A stretch of DNA of 64,000 bases from an uncultured Eubacteriales bacterium (GCA_902760595.1 CACWHI010000008.1:1-64000), one strand, 5' to 3'; shown: positions 1-8,957, counted from the stretch's first letter. A program made the numbers and translations. Notes: generated from the letters alone by a model not told the origin.

Positions 1-58
1 GGCGGGTGGAGCCGCAATGAGGCACAGAGCGCGTAGCGCGACAATGCCGAATTGAGGA

Positions 59-117
59 GTAGGGGGGTCGCAAGACCCCCATGCGGTGACTGTTCAGTCA
101 TAGACTGAACAGTCACG
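59..117. repeat. Twin-hairpin repeat, copy 1
   Basis: Hairpin 1 (62-80) is GGGGGGTC, a GCAA tetraloop, then GACCCCC. Hairpin 2 (86-116) has a perfect 14-bp stem and a 3-nt loop. The same pair of hairpins with the same 5-nt spacer recurs at 48541-48595. It begins two bases after the stop codon of the MreB-like gene, so it would lie in that mRNA's 3' end and could act as a terminator or stabiliser. There is no long T-run. The preceding 58 bases hold no gene that I can see. Confidence 0.75.
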
Positions 118-1140
118 TTATTTGCGTTTGCGGCTGGCGGCCAGGTAATGGCCGAGCTCGCTGTATTTTTCCATCGTCAGGCCGCAGCCCCGGGCCACGC
201 ACTCCTGCGGCTGGTCCGCCACGCGGCAGTTGATCTTCAGCGCGATGGACACAGCGTCCGCCAGGCCGTCCAGCAGGGCCCCGCCGCCGCTCAGGACGAT
301 GCCGTTGTCAAAGATATCCGCCGCCAGCTCCGCGGGCGTACGCTCCAGGACCGCGTGGATGACCTCGATCAGCTCCTGCAGCGGCTCCTCCATCGCCTCC
401 AGCACCTCGTCCGAGGTGATCCTGAGGGTCTTCGGCAGGCCGCTGATCAGGTCGCGCCCTGTGATATCCAGGTACAGCTCGTCCCTGCGGGGCATGACGG
501 AGCCGATGCGGACCTTGATCTCTTCCGCGGTGATCTCGCCGATCAGCAGGTTGTGCTTGCGGCGGATGTAGCGGGCGATCGCTTCGTCAAAGGAGTCTCC
601 GCCCAGGGCCACATTTTCGCTGACCACGGCGTTGCCCATGGACAGCACCGCGATATCCGTGAGGCTGCCCCCGATATCCACGATCATGGAGCCGTAGGCT
701 TCCCCGATGGGCAGGTCCGCGCCGAGCGCGGCCGCGATATTGCGGTTGATGATCTGGGTACGGCGGGCGCCGGTTTCAAACAGGGAGCCGGAAAGGCCGC
801 GGCGTTCGGACTCGTTCAGGGTGGAGGGCACGCTGAGCACGATGTGCGGGCCGTTGATCAGGTGCTTGCCGTTGGCCGCGATAACAAAGCGCAGCAGCAT
901 CGCCCCGACCAGGTGCAGGTCCTTGCCCACAGAGCCGCCGCGGGTCACGCGCTTGACCTCGATGCTGCCCGGAGCGCGGCCCAGCATGCGGTGCGCTTCC
1001 TCGCCCAGGGCAATGATCGCGCCGGTATCACGGTTCTGCGCGAGCACAGCGGGCTCCTTATAGATGATACCGCGTCCACGCCCGTAGATCAGGACGTTGG
1101 ACGTGCCCAGGTCAATCCCCAGGTCCGAAGAGTGACGCAT
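118..1140 (-). CDS. MreB/Mbl-family actin-like rod-shape protein
   Basis: Bacterial actin homologue of 340 residues, the usual length of MreB or Mbl. It would polymerise on the inner membrane face and guide cell-wall synthesis. Visible motifs are the phosphate-1 loop DLGTSNVLIY near residue 10, the connecting segment SVPSTLNESER, the phosphate-2 motif MIVDIGGSLTDIAV, and the adenosine motif LSGGGALLDG near the C-terminus. The ATG has an AAGGAG site close upstream. It stands apart from plsC by about 200 bp, in which I see no clear promoter. Which paralogue (MreB, Mbl or MreBH) cannot be told here: the usual mreC/mreD neighbours are absent, and the Thr-Ser in the phosphate-1 loop differs from the commoner Thr-Ala. 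Confidence 0.9.
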   Translation of the reverse strand: MRHSSDLGIDLGTSNVLIYGRGRGIIYKEPAVLAQNRDTGAIIALGEEAHRMLGRAPGSIEVKRVTRGGSVGKDLHLVGAMLLRFVIAANGKHLINGPHIVLSVPSTLNESERRGLSGSLFETGARRTQIINRNIAAALGADLPIGEAYGSMIVDIGGSLTDIAVLSMGNAVVSENVALGGDSFDEAIARYIRRKHNLLIGEITAEEIKVRIGSVMPRRDELYLDITGRDLISGLPKTLRITSDEVLEAMEEPLQELIEVIHAVLERTPAELAADIFDNGIVLSGGGALLDGLADAVSIALKINCRVADQPQECVARGCGLTMEKYSELGHYLAASRKRK

Positions 1141-1345
1141 GAATCGACTCCTTTTCCGTGCCCGTCAGCTGTCAAATGAGCGGGCAGTTTTCACCGCTCG
1201 GGAACCGCCGGCTGCGCCACCGGGAGCCCCTGTATGAGCGTATTTCCCTTAGAATATTCTTCGAAAAGCAGAAAAATCCTTCTTTTTGCCATGTGGGTGG
1301 GACTTCGCAACCACTTTTCGGAAAAAAGCGACAGATTTCAAGCTC

Positions 1346-1975
1346 TCAGGCGCCACCATCCGACAAGGAAAGGATGCTGGCGCGGATGCGTTCGTTCAGC
1401 TTCTCCGCCGTTTCCGCGTTGATGCCCTCGGCCGCCAGATCGGAGATGTCGATCGGCGGGCCGTAGGTCACCCGGGTGAGGCGGAAGGGGCGGACCGGAC
1501 GATCGATCAGCACCGGCAGAAGGGGCACCTTCGCCCGCAGCGCGATGAAGGCGCAGCCGGTCTCCAGATGCTCCATGGTCGTATTGCGGCAGCGCGTGCC
1601 CTCCGGGAAGATGCCCAGCACATGCCCCTGACGGATCACGTTCATGCATTCCCGCATCGCCTTCAGGTCACTGTTATGCCGGTCGACCACGATCATGTGC
1701 AGCTTATTGAGCAGCCACGCGCCGACGCGCGTTTTGACCAGCTCCTTCTTGCCCAGGAAGCGCACCTCGTATCGCCTGATGCCGCTGCCGATGATCAGCG
1801 GGTCCAGCCAGTGCTTATGGTTGGATACCAGGATGAACGGCGCGTCCAGGTCGGCATATTCCCGCCCGTGAAAGCGCAGCGGATAGATCGTATGTCCCAG
1901 CACCCAGATCAGGCGCCGCGCCGCCGTGAACCAGAAGGTGCGCTTTTCCCGCGCGGCGGTTTGCTTTTCAGACAT
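1346..1975 (-). CDS. plsC: 1-acyl-sn-glycerol-3-phosphate acyltransferase
   Basis: Transfers an acyl chain to the sn-2 position of lysophosphatidic acid to make phosphatidic acid at the membrane. The PlsC signature is visible: the HX4D catalytic motif in NHKHWLDP near residue 53, and the glycerol-phosphate-binding FPEGTRCRN block near residue 120. At 209 residues it is normal for the family. The ATG (1975) follows AAAGGAG and overlaps the end of cmk by 8 bp, so the two are translationally coupled. A cmk-plsC pair is common in Clostridia, where the pair is often followed by ispH/rpsA; that continuation is not seen here. Confidence 0.9.
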   Translation of the reverse strand: MSEKQTAAREKRTFWFTAARRLIWVLGHTIYPLRFHGREYADLDAPFILVSNHKHWLDPLIIGSGIRRYEVRFLGKKELVKTRVGAWLLNKLHMIVVDRHNSDLKAMRECMNVIRQGHVLGIFPEGTRCRNTTMEHLETGCAFIALRAKVPLLPVLIDRPVRPFRLTRVTYGPPIDISDLAAEGINAETAEKLNERIRASILSLSDGGA

Positions 1976-2684
1976 GGAGCGTCTCCTTTGCCATAACAGC
2001 CTTCACCAGCGTCATGATGGCCTCCACTGTTTCTTCGAAGGTCATATCCGAGCTGTCCACCACCACGGCGTCCTCCGCCTGACGCAGCGGGTCCGCCTCG
2101 CGGTGCATGTCCTGGTCATCCCGGGCGTTCACCGCCGCCAGCACCTCGCCGAAGCTGTGCTCCTCGCCCTGCTCCCGGTACTGGAGCAGGCGGCGCTTTG
2201 CCCTGGCCTCCGGGCTGGCGGTCAGGTAGATCTTCACCGGCGCGTCCTTCAGCACCACGGTACCGATATCCCGGCCGTCCAGCAGCATGGGCGTGGATTC
2301 CGCCAGCGCCCGCTGCGCGCGGACCAGGCGCGCCCGCACTCCGGGGTGCTTGGAGACGGCGCTGGCCGCGTCGGAAACCTCCTGGGTGCGGATGAGCCCG
2401 GTGACGTCCTCCCCGTCCAGCAGGGTGCGCTGGGCGCCATCCACATAGCGCACGCCGATATCCGCGTGCTCCAAAGCCGACGTGACGGCCGCTTCGTCAT
2501 GCGGATCCAGCCCGTGCCGCATCGTATACAGTCCCGCCGCCCGGTACATGGCGCCGGTATCCAGATGCAGGATGCCCAGACGGCGCGCCACCTCGTCACT
2601 GATCGAGGATTTGCCGGCCCCCACCGGGCCGTCGATGGCGATCAGAAGCGGCCTTGACTGTTTGGACACGCGCTCAGAAGTCAT
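1968..2684 (-). CDS. cmk: Cytidylate kinase
   Basis: Phosphorylates CMP/dCMP to the diphosphate in pyrimidine salvage and DNA-precursor supply. The P-loop IDGPVGAGKSS lies near the N-terminus, followed by LDTGAMYRA (substrate lid region) and the DGRDIGTVV motif typical of bacterial CMP kinases. An upstream ATG at 2702 exists, but the ATG at 2684 has an AGAGGG site at good spacing and removes a non-conserved extension, giving 238 residues. It is the first gene of a cmk-plsC operon driven by the promoter at 2760-2788. Confidence 0.93.
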   Translation of the reverse strand: MTSERVSKQSRPLLIAIDGPVGAGKSSISDEVARRLGILHLDTGAMYRAAGLYTMRHGLDPHDEAAVTSALEHADIGVRYVDGAQRTLLDGEDVTGLIRTQEVSDAASAVSKHPGVRARLVRAQRALAESTPMLLDGRDIGTVVLKDAPVKIYLTASPEARAKRRLLQYREQGEEHSFGEVLAAVNARDDQDMHREADPLRQAEDAVVVDSSDMTFEETVEAIMTLVKAVMAKETLHV

Positions 2685-2759
2685 ACTGAGTCCCTCTTTC
2701 ATACAGCAGATTCGGCTCCACGCGCCGCCGAAAGCGGCATTTCATGTTGCCCGCCACTG

Positions 2760-2788
2760 ATTATATCACTAAAACAGCGCTTGTACAA
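2760..2788 (-). promoter_or_regulatory. Promoter for cmk-plsC
   Basis: Read on the minus strand: TTGTAC (-35), 17-bp spacer, TATAAT (-10). It lies about 75 bp upstream of the chosen cmk start and is back to back with the rluB promoter. Confidence 0.75.
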
Positions 2789-2835
2789 CCGCATGAGAAA
2801 CGACCGTTTTCCCTGTGGCGGTTTCGCCGGAGCTG

Positions 2836-2844
2836 TGTTATAAT
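2836..2844 (+). promoter_or_regulatory. Extended -10 promoter for rluB
   Basis: TGTTATAAT forms an extended -10 (TGN plus TATAAT) 35 bp before the rluB start. The -35 region (about 2816) is poor, consistent with an extended -10 type. Confidence 0.6.
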
Positions 2845-2879
2845 CATCCCGAAACAGGACACCGGGGAGGGGATGCTGA

Positions 2880-3590
2880 TTGAGGCTGCAGAAGTATCTG
2901 GCGGAGTGCGGGGTCGCCAGCCGCAGGCACGCCGAGGATCTGATCCGCGCGGGACGCGTGACGGTCAACGGCAAAACGGTCACGGAAATGGGCACGCAGG
3001 TCGGGGAAGACAGCCAGGTGGCCGTTGACGGGAAAGCCGTCCGGCCGGAAAGCGCGAAGCGCTACATCATGTACCACAAGCCCGCGGGCGAGGTGACGAC
3101 GGCCTCCGATCCCGAAGGCCGCAGGACCGTGCTGGATCACTTTGATCACCTGAAGCTGCGCCTCTATCCCGTGGGACGGCTCGACTACGACAGCGAGGGC
3201 CTACTGCTGCTGACCAACGACGGCGAGCTGACCAACCGCCTTCTGCATCCGCGCAACGAGGTGGACAAGACCTATGTGGCCCGCGTCGGCGGCACGGTCA
3301 CCCGTGAACAGGTCAAGACCCTGAGCGCCGGCGTGGTGCTGGACGAGCGCCGCACCTCTCCCGCGCGGGTCCGCGTCACGAAACAGGAGTCTGAGTTCTG
3401 CTACGTCACGGTGACGATCCACGAAGGGCGCAACCGGCAGGTGCGCCGCATGTTCGAGCAGGTCGGCCTGCAGGTGCTGGCGCTCAAGCGCGTGGGCTTC
3501 GGCCCGCTGACGCTGGGCGAGCTGAAGCGCGGCCAGTGGCGGGACCTGACCGACGAGGAAGTGGCGAAGCTGAGGGCGCTCGATGTCTGA
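2880..3590 (+). CDS. rluB: 23S rRNA pseudouridine synthase, RluB/RsuA family
   Basis: Isomerises a uridine of rRNA (position 2605 of 23S for RluB). An S4 RNA-binding domain is at residues 1-60 (RLQKYLAECGVASRRHAEDLI). The catalytic RsuA-type core has the aspartate in GRLDYDSEGLLLLTNDG near residue 102 and the GRNRQVRRMF block near residue 182. The start is TTG at 2880 behind a strong GGGGAGGGG site; no ATG fits. Its end overlaps mnmM by 8 bp. RluB and RsuA-type enzymes are hard to separate without alignment, but the 236-residue length and Clostridial context favour RluB. Confidence 0.88.
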   Translation: MRLQKYLAECGVASRRHAEDLIRAGRVTVNGKTVTEMGTQVGEDSQVAVDGKAVRPESAKRYIMYHKPAGEVTTASDPEGRRTVLDHFDHLKLRLYPVGRLDYDSEGLLLLTNDGELTNRLLHPRNEVDKTYVARVGGTVTREQVKTLSAGVVLDERRTSPARVRVTKQESEFCYVTVTIHEGRNRQVRRMFEQVGLQVLALKRVGFGPLTLGELKRGQWRDLTDEEVAKLRALDV

Positions 3591-4152
3591 GCCGCTGCTG
3601 CGCTCCGCCCGCTGGGTGGCCGCGGGATATATGGCGCAGGTCCTCCGTCCCGGGGACTGCGCGGTGGACGCCACCATGGGCAACGGGCACGACACGGAAC
3701 GGCTCGCGCGGCTCGTCGGGCCCGAAGGCCGTGTATACGCCTTCGACATCCAGGAGCAGGCGCTCGAAAGCACCCGCGCCCGGCTGGAAGCCGCGGGGCT
3801 CCTGGAGCGTGTCACCCTGATCCGGGACAGCCACGCCAATATGGCCGCGCACGTCCATGCCGCGCCGCGGCTCATCGCCTTCAACCTGGGCTTCCTCCCG
3901 GGCGGGAACAAGCAGGTGACGACCCTGCTGCCCTCGACGCTGGAAGCCGTAGAGACCGCCATGCGCCTGCTCGCTCCGGGCGGCATGCTGCTGGTGTGCT
4001 GCTACCCCGGCCACGCGGAGGGCCAGCGCGAGCTGGACACCCTGCGCCAGGCCTTTGCCGGCGTCCCGCCCCAGGCCTTCAACATCCTGGAGCACCGCTT
4101 CGTCAACGCCGGCCCCGGCGCGCCGGTGTGCTTCGCCGCGGAAAAGCAGTGA
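3583..4152 (+). CDS. mnmM: tRNA wobble-uridine methyltransferase, YtqB/MnmM family
   Basis: Class I SAM-dependent methyltransferase of the family once annotated 'rRNA methylase'. The Bacillus subtilis member YtqB (MnmM) methylates nm5s2U34 of tRNA to mnm5s2U34. The SAM-binding block DATMGNGHDTERLA near residue 27 is characteristic, followed by the acidic VYAFDIQ and the NLGFLPGG catalytic-loop motif. Its 189 residues match YtqB. The ATG overlaps the rluB stop region, so the two RNA-modification genes form one operon, ended by the hairpin at 4162-4193. Confidence 0.85.
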   Translation: MSEPLLRSARWVAAGYMAQVLRPGDCAVDATMGNGHDTERLARLVGPEGRVYAFDIQEQALESTRARLEAAGLLERVTLIRDSHANMAAHVHAAPRLIAFNLGFLPGGNKQVTTLLPSTLEAVETAMRLLAPGGMLLVCCYPGHAEGQRELDTLRQAFAGVPPQAFNILEHRFVNAGPGAPVCFAAEKQ

Positions 4153-4161
4153 ACGCACTGC

Positions 4162-4193
4162 AAAAGCCTTCGCCCGTTTGAGCGAAGGCTTTT
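4162..4193. terminator. Bidirectional terminator between mnmM and the phosphofructokinase gene
   Basis: Perfect 12-bp stem (AAAAGCCTTCGC / GCGAAGGCTTTT) with an 8-nt loop. The A/T ends give a U-tract in both directions, between convergent genes. Confidence 0.85.
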
Positions 4194-4209
4194 GTCATGC
4201 GGATGAGGG

Positions 4210-5430
4210 TTACTCCTCGACGATATGCTGCGTCAGGCCGTTGATGTAGATCGGCGTCAGCTCGGCCTGGATCAGCGGACGGGCATAGGCCAGGAACTCC
4301 GGCAGCATGTCCGTACGGGCTTCGTTGATCCACTCGAGGGGGACCTTTTTCTCATAATTGGCGACAGCGTCGATGTCCACCAGCTCTGTCGTGCACTGGT
4401 AGGGGTCGTTGGACAGGCGCTTGAGGGCGACCATTTTGGCGGTGACGCCTTCGAAGGCCGCCTTGGCCGCCGCGCCACCCACCTGGAAGGCCTCGGTGAT
4501 ATCCGTGCGGCTGGTCAGGTGGCCGCCGCAGCGCTGCAGGATGGACAGCTCCACCGCGCGGGTACGGGTGGGCAAGTTCCGCGCCACCAGGTTGGAAAGA
4601 TAACGGGCTGTGCCGGTCAGGTTGATGTGCCCGAAGGCGTCCACGGAGCGCGCGTCGTCGCTCAGTTCGCAGACGAAGCGGCCGTCCGGCAGCTTGACGC
4701 CCTCGGACACGGCGATGACCACCGAGGCGCGCTCCTTCTGCATGCGCTCCACCTTGGCCAGGAAGCGGTCCGTATGGAAGGGCAGCTCCGGCAGACAGAT
4801 CAGGTCCACGCCCTCGCAGTCCTCGCCCCGGGCCAGGGCCGCCGCCGCGGTCAGCCAGCCGGCGTTGCGGCCCATGACCTCGACGATCGTGACGAAGTTC
4901 GTGCCGTACACCGTCGCGTCGCGGATGATTTCCTTCATGACCACGCCGATATACTTGGCCGCGGAGCCGTAGCCGGGCGTATGGTCGGTCAGCATCAGGT
5001 CGTTGTCGATGGTCTTGGGCACGCCCATGAAGCGGATCTCAGAACCCACCGTGCGCCCATAGCGCGCCAGCTTGTTGATGGTGTCCATGCTGTCGTTGCC
5101 GCCGATATAGAAAAACCATTGGATATCCAGCTTTTTCAGGATCTTGAACAGCTTTTCGTAGACCTCCTCGTCCTCTTCCGGGGCCGGCAGCTTGTAGCGG
5201 CAGCTGCCCAGGAAGGACGAGGGCGTGCGCTTGAGCAATTCAATATTCAGGAAGGACTTCAGACGCTCTGACAGGTCGCAGATCTTTTCGTCCAGCAGGC
5301 CCTGAATGCCGTGCAGCATCCCGTACACGTGCTCGGCGCCGCGCATCTGGCAGGCCTGGAAGACCCCCGCGAGGCTGGAATTGATGACGGAAGTAGGGCC
5401 GCCGCTCTGACCGACGATTGCGTTTGGCAT
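4210..5430 (-). CDS. pfp: Pyrophosphate-dependent 6-phosphofructokinase
   Basis: Phosphorylates fructose 6-phosphate in glycolysis, reversibly, using PPi rather than ATP. The two phosphoryl-donor determinants are visible: GGNDSMDT, with Asp where ATP enzymes have Gly, and PKTIDNDL, with Lys where ATP enzymes have Gly. Both substitutions mark PPi enzymes. FVTIVEVMGRNAGWL is the substrate-binding helix. The start at 5430 (MPNAIVGQSGG) is chosen because AGGAGG precedes it and the glycine-rich N-terminus follows at once; a longer frame runs to 5538 without a site. About 406 residues, a normal length. Monocistronic, convergent with mnmM. Confidence 0.9.
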   Translation of the reverse strand: MPNAIVGQSGGPTSVINSSLAGVFQACQMRGAEHVYGMLHGIQGLLDEKICDLSERLKSFLNIELLKRTPSSFLGSCRYKLPAPEEDEEVYEKLFKILKKLDIQWFFYIGGNDSMDTINKLARYGRTVGSEIRFMGVPKTIDNDLMLTDHTPGYGSAAKYIGVVMKEIIRDATVYGTNFVTIVEVMGRNAGWLTAAAALARGEDCEGVDLICLPELPFHTDRFLAKVERMQKERASVVIAVSEGVKLPDGRFVCELSDDARSVDAFGHINLTGTARYLSNLVARNLPTRTRAVELSILQRCGGHLTSRTDITEAFQVGGAAAKAAFEGVTAKMVALKRLSNDPYQCTTELVDIDAVANYEKKVPLEWINEARTDMLPEFLAYARPLIQAELTPIYINGLTQHIVEE

Positions 5431-5528
5431 ACTGTTTCCTCCTTGAGCGTTATTCTCAGCAGTCATTTTCCGCCCGCGGACGGCACGCGGCGCTCCGTCC
5501 GTTCTTTCAGGCGTTTTTTTCACCATAC

Positions 5529-5557
5529 AGTATATCAAATCCCAGGCTGTTTGTCAT
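5529..5557 (-). promoter_or_regulatory. Promoter for the phosphofructokinase gene
   Basis: Minus strand: ATGACA, 17-bp spacer, TATACT. It leaves a leader of about 90 nt before the start at 5430, and it removes support for the longer reading-frame start at 5538. Confidence 0.65.
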
Positions 5558-5575
5558 TCCTTTTTTTCAGCGCCG

Positions 5576-6052
5576 TCAGGATTCGTTGACGAGCTTGCCG
5601 GTCATGTGCTCCGGTGTCAGCGCGAACAGGAGGGTCCGGGGGCCGAAACGCTCGATCTCCCGCTCGATATACGCCTCGTCCGACGTGAACTGATGGCTGA
5701 GCGCCCGGGCGATACGGTATACCGTCTCCCGGTCCTCGATGAACATGACCGTCCCGAACACGATGACGGAGCTCACGTTGAACGCCCATTCCCCCGGCCT
5801 GCGGAAGCCCTGGTCATACACGCAGTAGGACGCCTTGGGGCACCTGCGCAGCGCGTCGACCCTGTGGCCCTTCATGCCGCTGTGGAAATAGAGCCGGCCG
5901 TCCTCCTCACAGTAATAGTGGTTGAGCGGCATCCCGTATGGGTAGCCGTCGTCCCCCAGTACGGACAATACGCCGCGTTTTTCCTCCTTCAGCAGCCGGA
6001 CGCATTCCTCCCGGGGCAGCTGCTGCTTCACACGGAGCATTTCACGGAACAT
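5576..6052 (-). CDS. Pyridoxamine 5'-phosphate oxidase-family flavin protein (NimA-like)
   Basis: Split-barrel FMN-binding family. The sequence GVLSVLGDDGYPYGMPLNHYY near residue 26, followed by LYFHSGMKGHRVDALRRCPKASYCV, is the pattern of the NimA/YwrO-like subgroup that is widespread in anaerobes. These proteins are thought to act as small flavin or haem reductases; some reduce nitroimidazoles. The real substrate is unknown. The ATG at 6052 is preferred over the one at 6073 because GGGAGGAAG lies just before it; 158 residues. Single gene with its own promoter. Confidence 0.82.
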   Translation of the reverse strand: MFREMLRVKQQLPREECVRLLKEEKRGVLSVLGDDGYPYGMPLNHYYCEEDGRLYFHSGMKGHRVDALRRCPKASYCVYDQGFRRPGEWAFNVSSVIVFGTVMFIEDRETVYRIARALSHQFTSDEAYIEREIERFGPRTLLFALTPEHMTGKLVNES

Positions 6053-6082
6053 CGGCGCTTCCTCCCTTCCCATACTACGCGC

Positions 6083-6111
6083 ATCTTACCACAGCGCCGC
6101 CCGCTCCGCAA
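6083..6111 (-). promoter_or_regulatory. Promoter for the PNPOx-family gene
   Basis: Minus strand: TTGCGG, 17-bp spacer, TAAGAT, about 30 bp before the start at 6052. Confidence 0.65.
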
Positions 6112-6179
6112 TGCATCAATCATGTTTTTTGTGTCTCATGAAACAGCAAATTTGAGCATTCTTTGCGCAACAAAATATC

Positions 6180-6208
6180 TTGACACCCGAAATAAAGAGT
6201 GATAAGAT
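6180..6208 (+). promoter_or_regulatory. Promoter for the ChvE/GguAB-type sugar importer
   Basis: Consensus TTGACA, 17-bp spacer, TAAGAT. It leaves a leader of about 55 nt before the binding-protein start at 6267. Confidence 0.8.
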
Positions 6209-6266
6209 GTGCGCAGAAAGCGGGCCCTACGGGTTCGCGAATAATTAAACAAGGGGTGTATGTATT

Positions 6267-7310
6267 ATGAAAAAGCTCATCTCTCTTCTCCTCTGCATGC
6301 TGATGGTCTGTGCTTGCGCCAGCGCCTTCGCGGCCGGTGAAAAGGTCGGCGTGTCCATGCCCACCAAGGACCTGCAGCGCTGGAACCAGGACGGCGAGAA
6401 CATGCAGAAGCTGCTCGAGGAAGCCGGCTACACTGTCGACCTGCAGTTCGCCTCCAACGACGTGCAGCAGCAGCTGAACCAGGTGACCAACATGATCAAC
6501 GGCGGCTGCCAGGTCGTCGTCATCGCGGCCATCGAAGGCTCCTCCCTGGGCTCCGCTCTGGACCTGGCCAAGGAAAAGGGCATCCCGGTCATCGCTTATG
6601 ACCGCCTGCTGATGGAGTCCGACGCTGTTTCCTACTATGCCACCTTCGACAACTACAAGGTCGGCACCGTGCAGGGCACCTACATCAAGGAAAAGCTGGA
6701 CCTGGACAACGCTGAAGGCCCCTTCGCCCTGGAAATCACCGCTGGCGACCCCGGCGACAACAACGCGCTGTACTTCTATCAGGGCGCTATCGACGTGCTG
6801 AAGCCCTACATGGACGCCGGCAAGCTGGTCGTGAAGTCCGGCCAGATCGAATTCACCGACGTTGCGACCCCCACCTGGAAGACCGAAGTCGCCCAGAACC
6901 GCGCCACCACCGTTCTGGCCAACTATGCTGACGGCTCCAACATCGATGCCTGGCTGTGCTCCAACGACTCCACCGCTTTGGGCGTCACCAACGCGCTGGA
7001 AGACAACTATGACGGCGAATGGCCCATCATCACCGGCCAGGACTGCGACAAGTCCAACGTCAAGAACATGATCGCCGGCAAGCAGAGCATGTCCGTTTTC
7101 AAGGACACCCGCACCCTGGCGGCGCAGGTCGTGAAGATGGTTGGCCAGATCCTGAATGGCGAGACCGTTGACGTGAACGACACCTCGACCTACAACAACG
7201 GCAAGATCACCGTGCCCTCCTTCCTGTGCGAGCCGGTATTCGCCGATGTGAACAACTATGTTGAACTGCTGCTCGACTCCGGCTATTACACCGAGGCCGA
7301 TCTGAAGTAA
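6267..7310 (+). CDS. Multiple-monosaccharide ABC importer, sugar-binding protein (ChvE-like)
   Basis: Captures a pyranose sugar outside the membrane for the CUT2 importer encoded downstream. The mature part starts GEKVGVSMPTKDLQRWNQDG, the ChvE-type opening, followed by NMINGGCQVVVIAAIEGSSL and a type-1 periplasmic-binding fold to the end (347 residues). The signal peptide ends ...ASAFA-AG; a lipobox is doubtful, since the only Cys after a small residue is in VCAC. The start has AGGGG upstream. A hairpin separates it from the ATPase gene. ChvE homologues bind arabinose, galactose, glucose or xylose; the substrate here is open. Confidence 0.9.
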   Translation: MKKLISLLLCMLMVCACASAFAAGEKVGVSMPTKDLQRWNQDGENMQKLLEEAGYTVDLQFASNDVQQQLNQVTNMINGGCQVVVIAAIEGSSLGSALDLAKEKGIPVIAYDRLLMESDAVSYYATFDNYKVGTVQGTYIKEKLDLDNAEGPFALEITAGDPGDNNALYFYQGAIDVLKPYMDAGKLVVKSGQIEFTDVATPTWKTEVAQNRATTVLANYADGSNIDAWLCSNDSTALGVTNALEDNYDGEWPIITGQDCDKSNVKNMIAGKQSMSVFKDTRTLAAQVVKMVGQILNGETVDVNDTSTYNNGKITVPSFLCEPVFADVNNYVELLLDSGYYTEADLK

Positions 7311-7330
7311 AACAAACATAACTATTCAAA

Positions 7331-7359
7331 GATGCAGGCGGGCAGTGCCCGCCTGCATC
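7331..7359. terminator. Intercistronic hairpin after the binding-protein gene
   Basis: Perfect 13-bp stem GATGCAGGCGGGC / GCCCGCCTGCATC with a 3-nt loop, followed by only ATTTC. More likely a 3' mRNA-stabilising or partial terminator hairpin than a full stop, because the ATPase gene follows in the same operon. Confidence 0.7.
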
Positions 7360-7412
7360 ATTTCAAAAAATCTGGTAAGTCAACCGTTTCCATCTGTAGC
7401 TGGAGGAAAGCC

Positions 7413-8957
7413 ATGGCAAAGATTCTGCTGGAAATGAAGAACATCACAAAGACTTTCCCGGGCGTAAAGGCGCTCGACAACGTCAACCTTCAGGTGGAGG
7501 AGGGCGAGATTCACGCCCTGGTCGGCGAAAACGGCGCGGGCAAATCCACCCTGATGAACGTATTGAGCGGCATCTATCCCTACGGCACCTACGAGGGCGA
7601 TATCATTTACGACGGTCAGGTCTGTAAGTTCTCCAATATCAAAGACTCAGAAAAGCTTGGCATCGTCATCATCCATCAGGAGCTGGCGCTAGTGCCCGAA
7701 ATGACGATCGGCGAAAACATGTACCTGGGCAACGAGTGCGGACACCGGTTCGCCATTGACTGGAACAAAACCTACTCCGAGGCGGACAAATACCTGAAGA
7801 TGGTGGGCCTGACAGAAAGCTCCAAGGTCCAGGTCAAGACCATCGGCACCGGCAAACAGCAGCTGGTCGAAATCGCCAAGGCGCTGGCCAAGAAGGCGCG
7901 GCTGCTGATCCTGGATGAGCCCACATCATCCCTGAACGAAGAAGATTCCCGCGCGCTGCTGGACCTGATGCTCAGCTTCAAAAAGCAGGGGATGACCATG
8001 ATCATCATCACCCACAAGCTGAACGAGGTATCCTACGTTGCGGATAAAATAACAGTCATCCGTGACGGCACCACCATCGAGACCATCGACAATCACGGCA
8101 AGGAGCCCGTCAGCGAGGAGCGCATCATCAAGGGCATGGTCGGCCGCGAAATGACCAACCGCTTCCCCAAGCGAGAGGGTGTGAAGATCGGCGACATCGA
8201 GATGGAGGTCAGCCACTGGACCGTGCACCACCCGCTGTACCCGGAGCGCAAGGTAGTGGACGACGTGTCCATATACGTGCGCAAGGGCGAGGTCGTCGGC
8301 ATTTACGGCCTGATGGGCGCGGGCCGCACCGAGCTGGCCATGAGCATTTTCGGCCAGAGCTACGGCACCAATTTTTCTGGCGAGCTGAAGCTGAATGGCA
8401 AGCACGTCAAGCTGAAAAAGAGCGAGGCGGACGCCATCAAGCACAAGATTGCCTATGTTACGGAGGACCGCAAAGGCAACGGCCTGGTGCTTTCCCAGTC
8501 CATCAAGGTGAATACCTCGCTGGCCAACCTGAACGCCATTTCCAGCAAAACCGTCATCGACGGCGACAAGGAATATGCCGTGGCGGAAGAATACCGCAAT
8601 AAGCTGAGGATCAAAACACCCTCCGTGGAGCAGCTGGTGGGCAACCTTTCCGGCGGCAACCAGCAGAAGGTGCTGCTGGCCAAGTGGATGTTTGCCGAGC
8701 CTGATGTGCTGCTGCTGGACGAGCCGACCCGCGGCATCGACGTAGGCGCGAAGTATGAGATCTACTGCATTATCAACGACCTGGCCGCGGCGGGCAAGTG
8801 CGTGGTACTGATCTCCTCCGAGCTGCCCGAGGTCTTGGGCATGAGCGACCGCATCTACATCATGAACGAGGCCCGGATCGTGGGTGAAATGAAGGCGGAG
8901 GAAGCCACGCAGGAAAACATCATGCAGGTAATCCTCAGATCGGGAAGGGGTGCGTGA
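7413..8957 (+). CDS. Multiple-monosaccharide ABC importer, double ATPase (GguA/MmsA-like)
   Basis: CUT2-type ATPase with two fused ABC domains, 514 residues. The first domain has Walker [17 protein letters not shown] near residue 36 and Walker [12 protein letters not shown]. The second has the usual degenerate Walker A ([16 protein letters not shown]), then [14 protein letters not shown] and [13 protein letters not shown]. The insertion [10 protein letters not shown] after the first Walker A is typical of the XylG/GguA group. The ATG at 7413 follows GGAGGAAAG; the reading frame extends upstream through the hairpin but without a site. It energises the two permeases that follow. Confidence 0.93.
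   Translation: MAKILLEMKNITKTFPGVKALDNVNLQVEEGEIHALVGENGAGKSTLMNVLSGIYPYGTYEGDIIYDGQVCKFSNIKDSEKLGIVIIHQELALVPEMTIGENMYLGNECGHRFAIDWNKTYSEADKYLKMVGLTESSKVQVKTIGTGKQQLVEIAKALAKKARLLILDEPTSSLNEEDSRALLDLMLSFKKQGMTMIIITHKLNEVSYVADKITVIRDGTTIETIDNHGKEPVSEERIIKGMVGREMTNRFPKREGVKIGDIEMEVSHWTVHHPLYPERKVVDDVSIYVRKGEVVGIYGLMGAGRTELAMSIFGQSYGTNFSGELKLNGKHVKLKKSEADAIKHKIAYVTEDRKGNGLVLSQSIKVNTSLANLNAISSKTVIDGDKEYAVAEEYRNKLRIKTPSVEQLVGNLSGGNQQKVLLAKWMFAEPDVLLLDEPTRGIDVGAKYEIYCIINDLAAAGKCVVLISSELPEVLGMSDRIYIMNEARIVGEMKAEEATQENIMQVILRSGRGA

Noticed and set aside
148..1179. Long open frame on the plus strand opposite the MreB-like gene
   Set aside because: It is the antisense shadow of a clear MreB gene in GC-rich DNA; its translation is low-complexity and matches nothing.
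5431..5538. N-terminal extension of the phosphofructokinase
   Set aside because: No ribosome site for the longer start, and a promoter (5529-5557) overlaps it; AGGAGG precedes the internal ATG.
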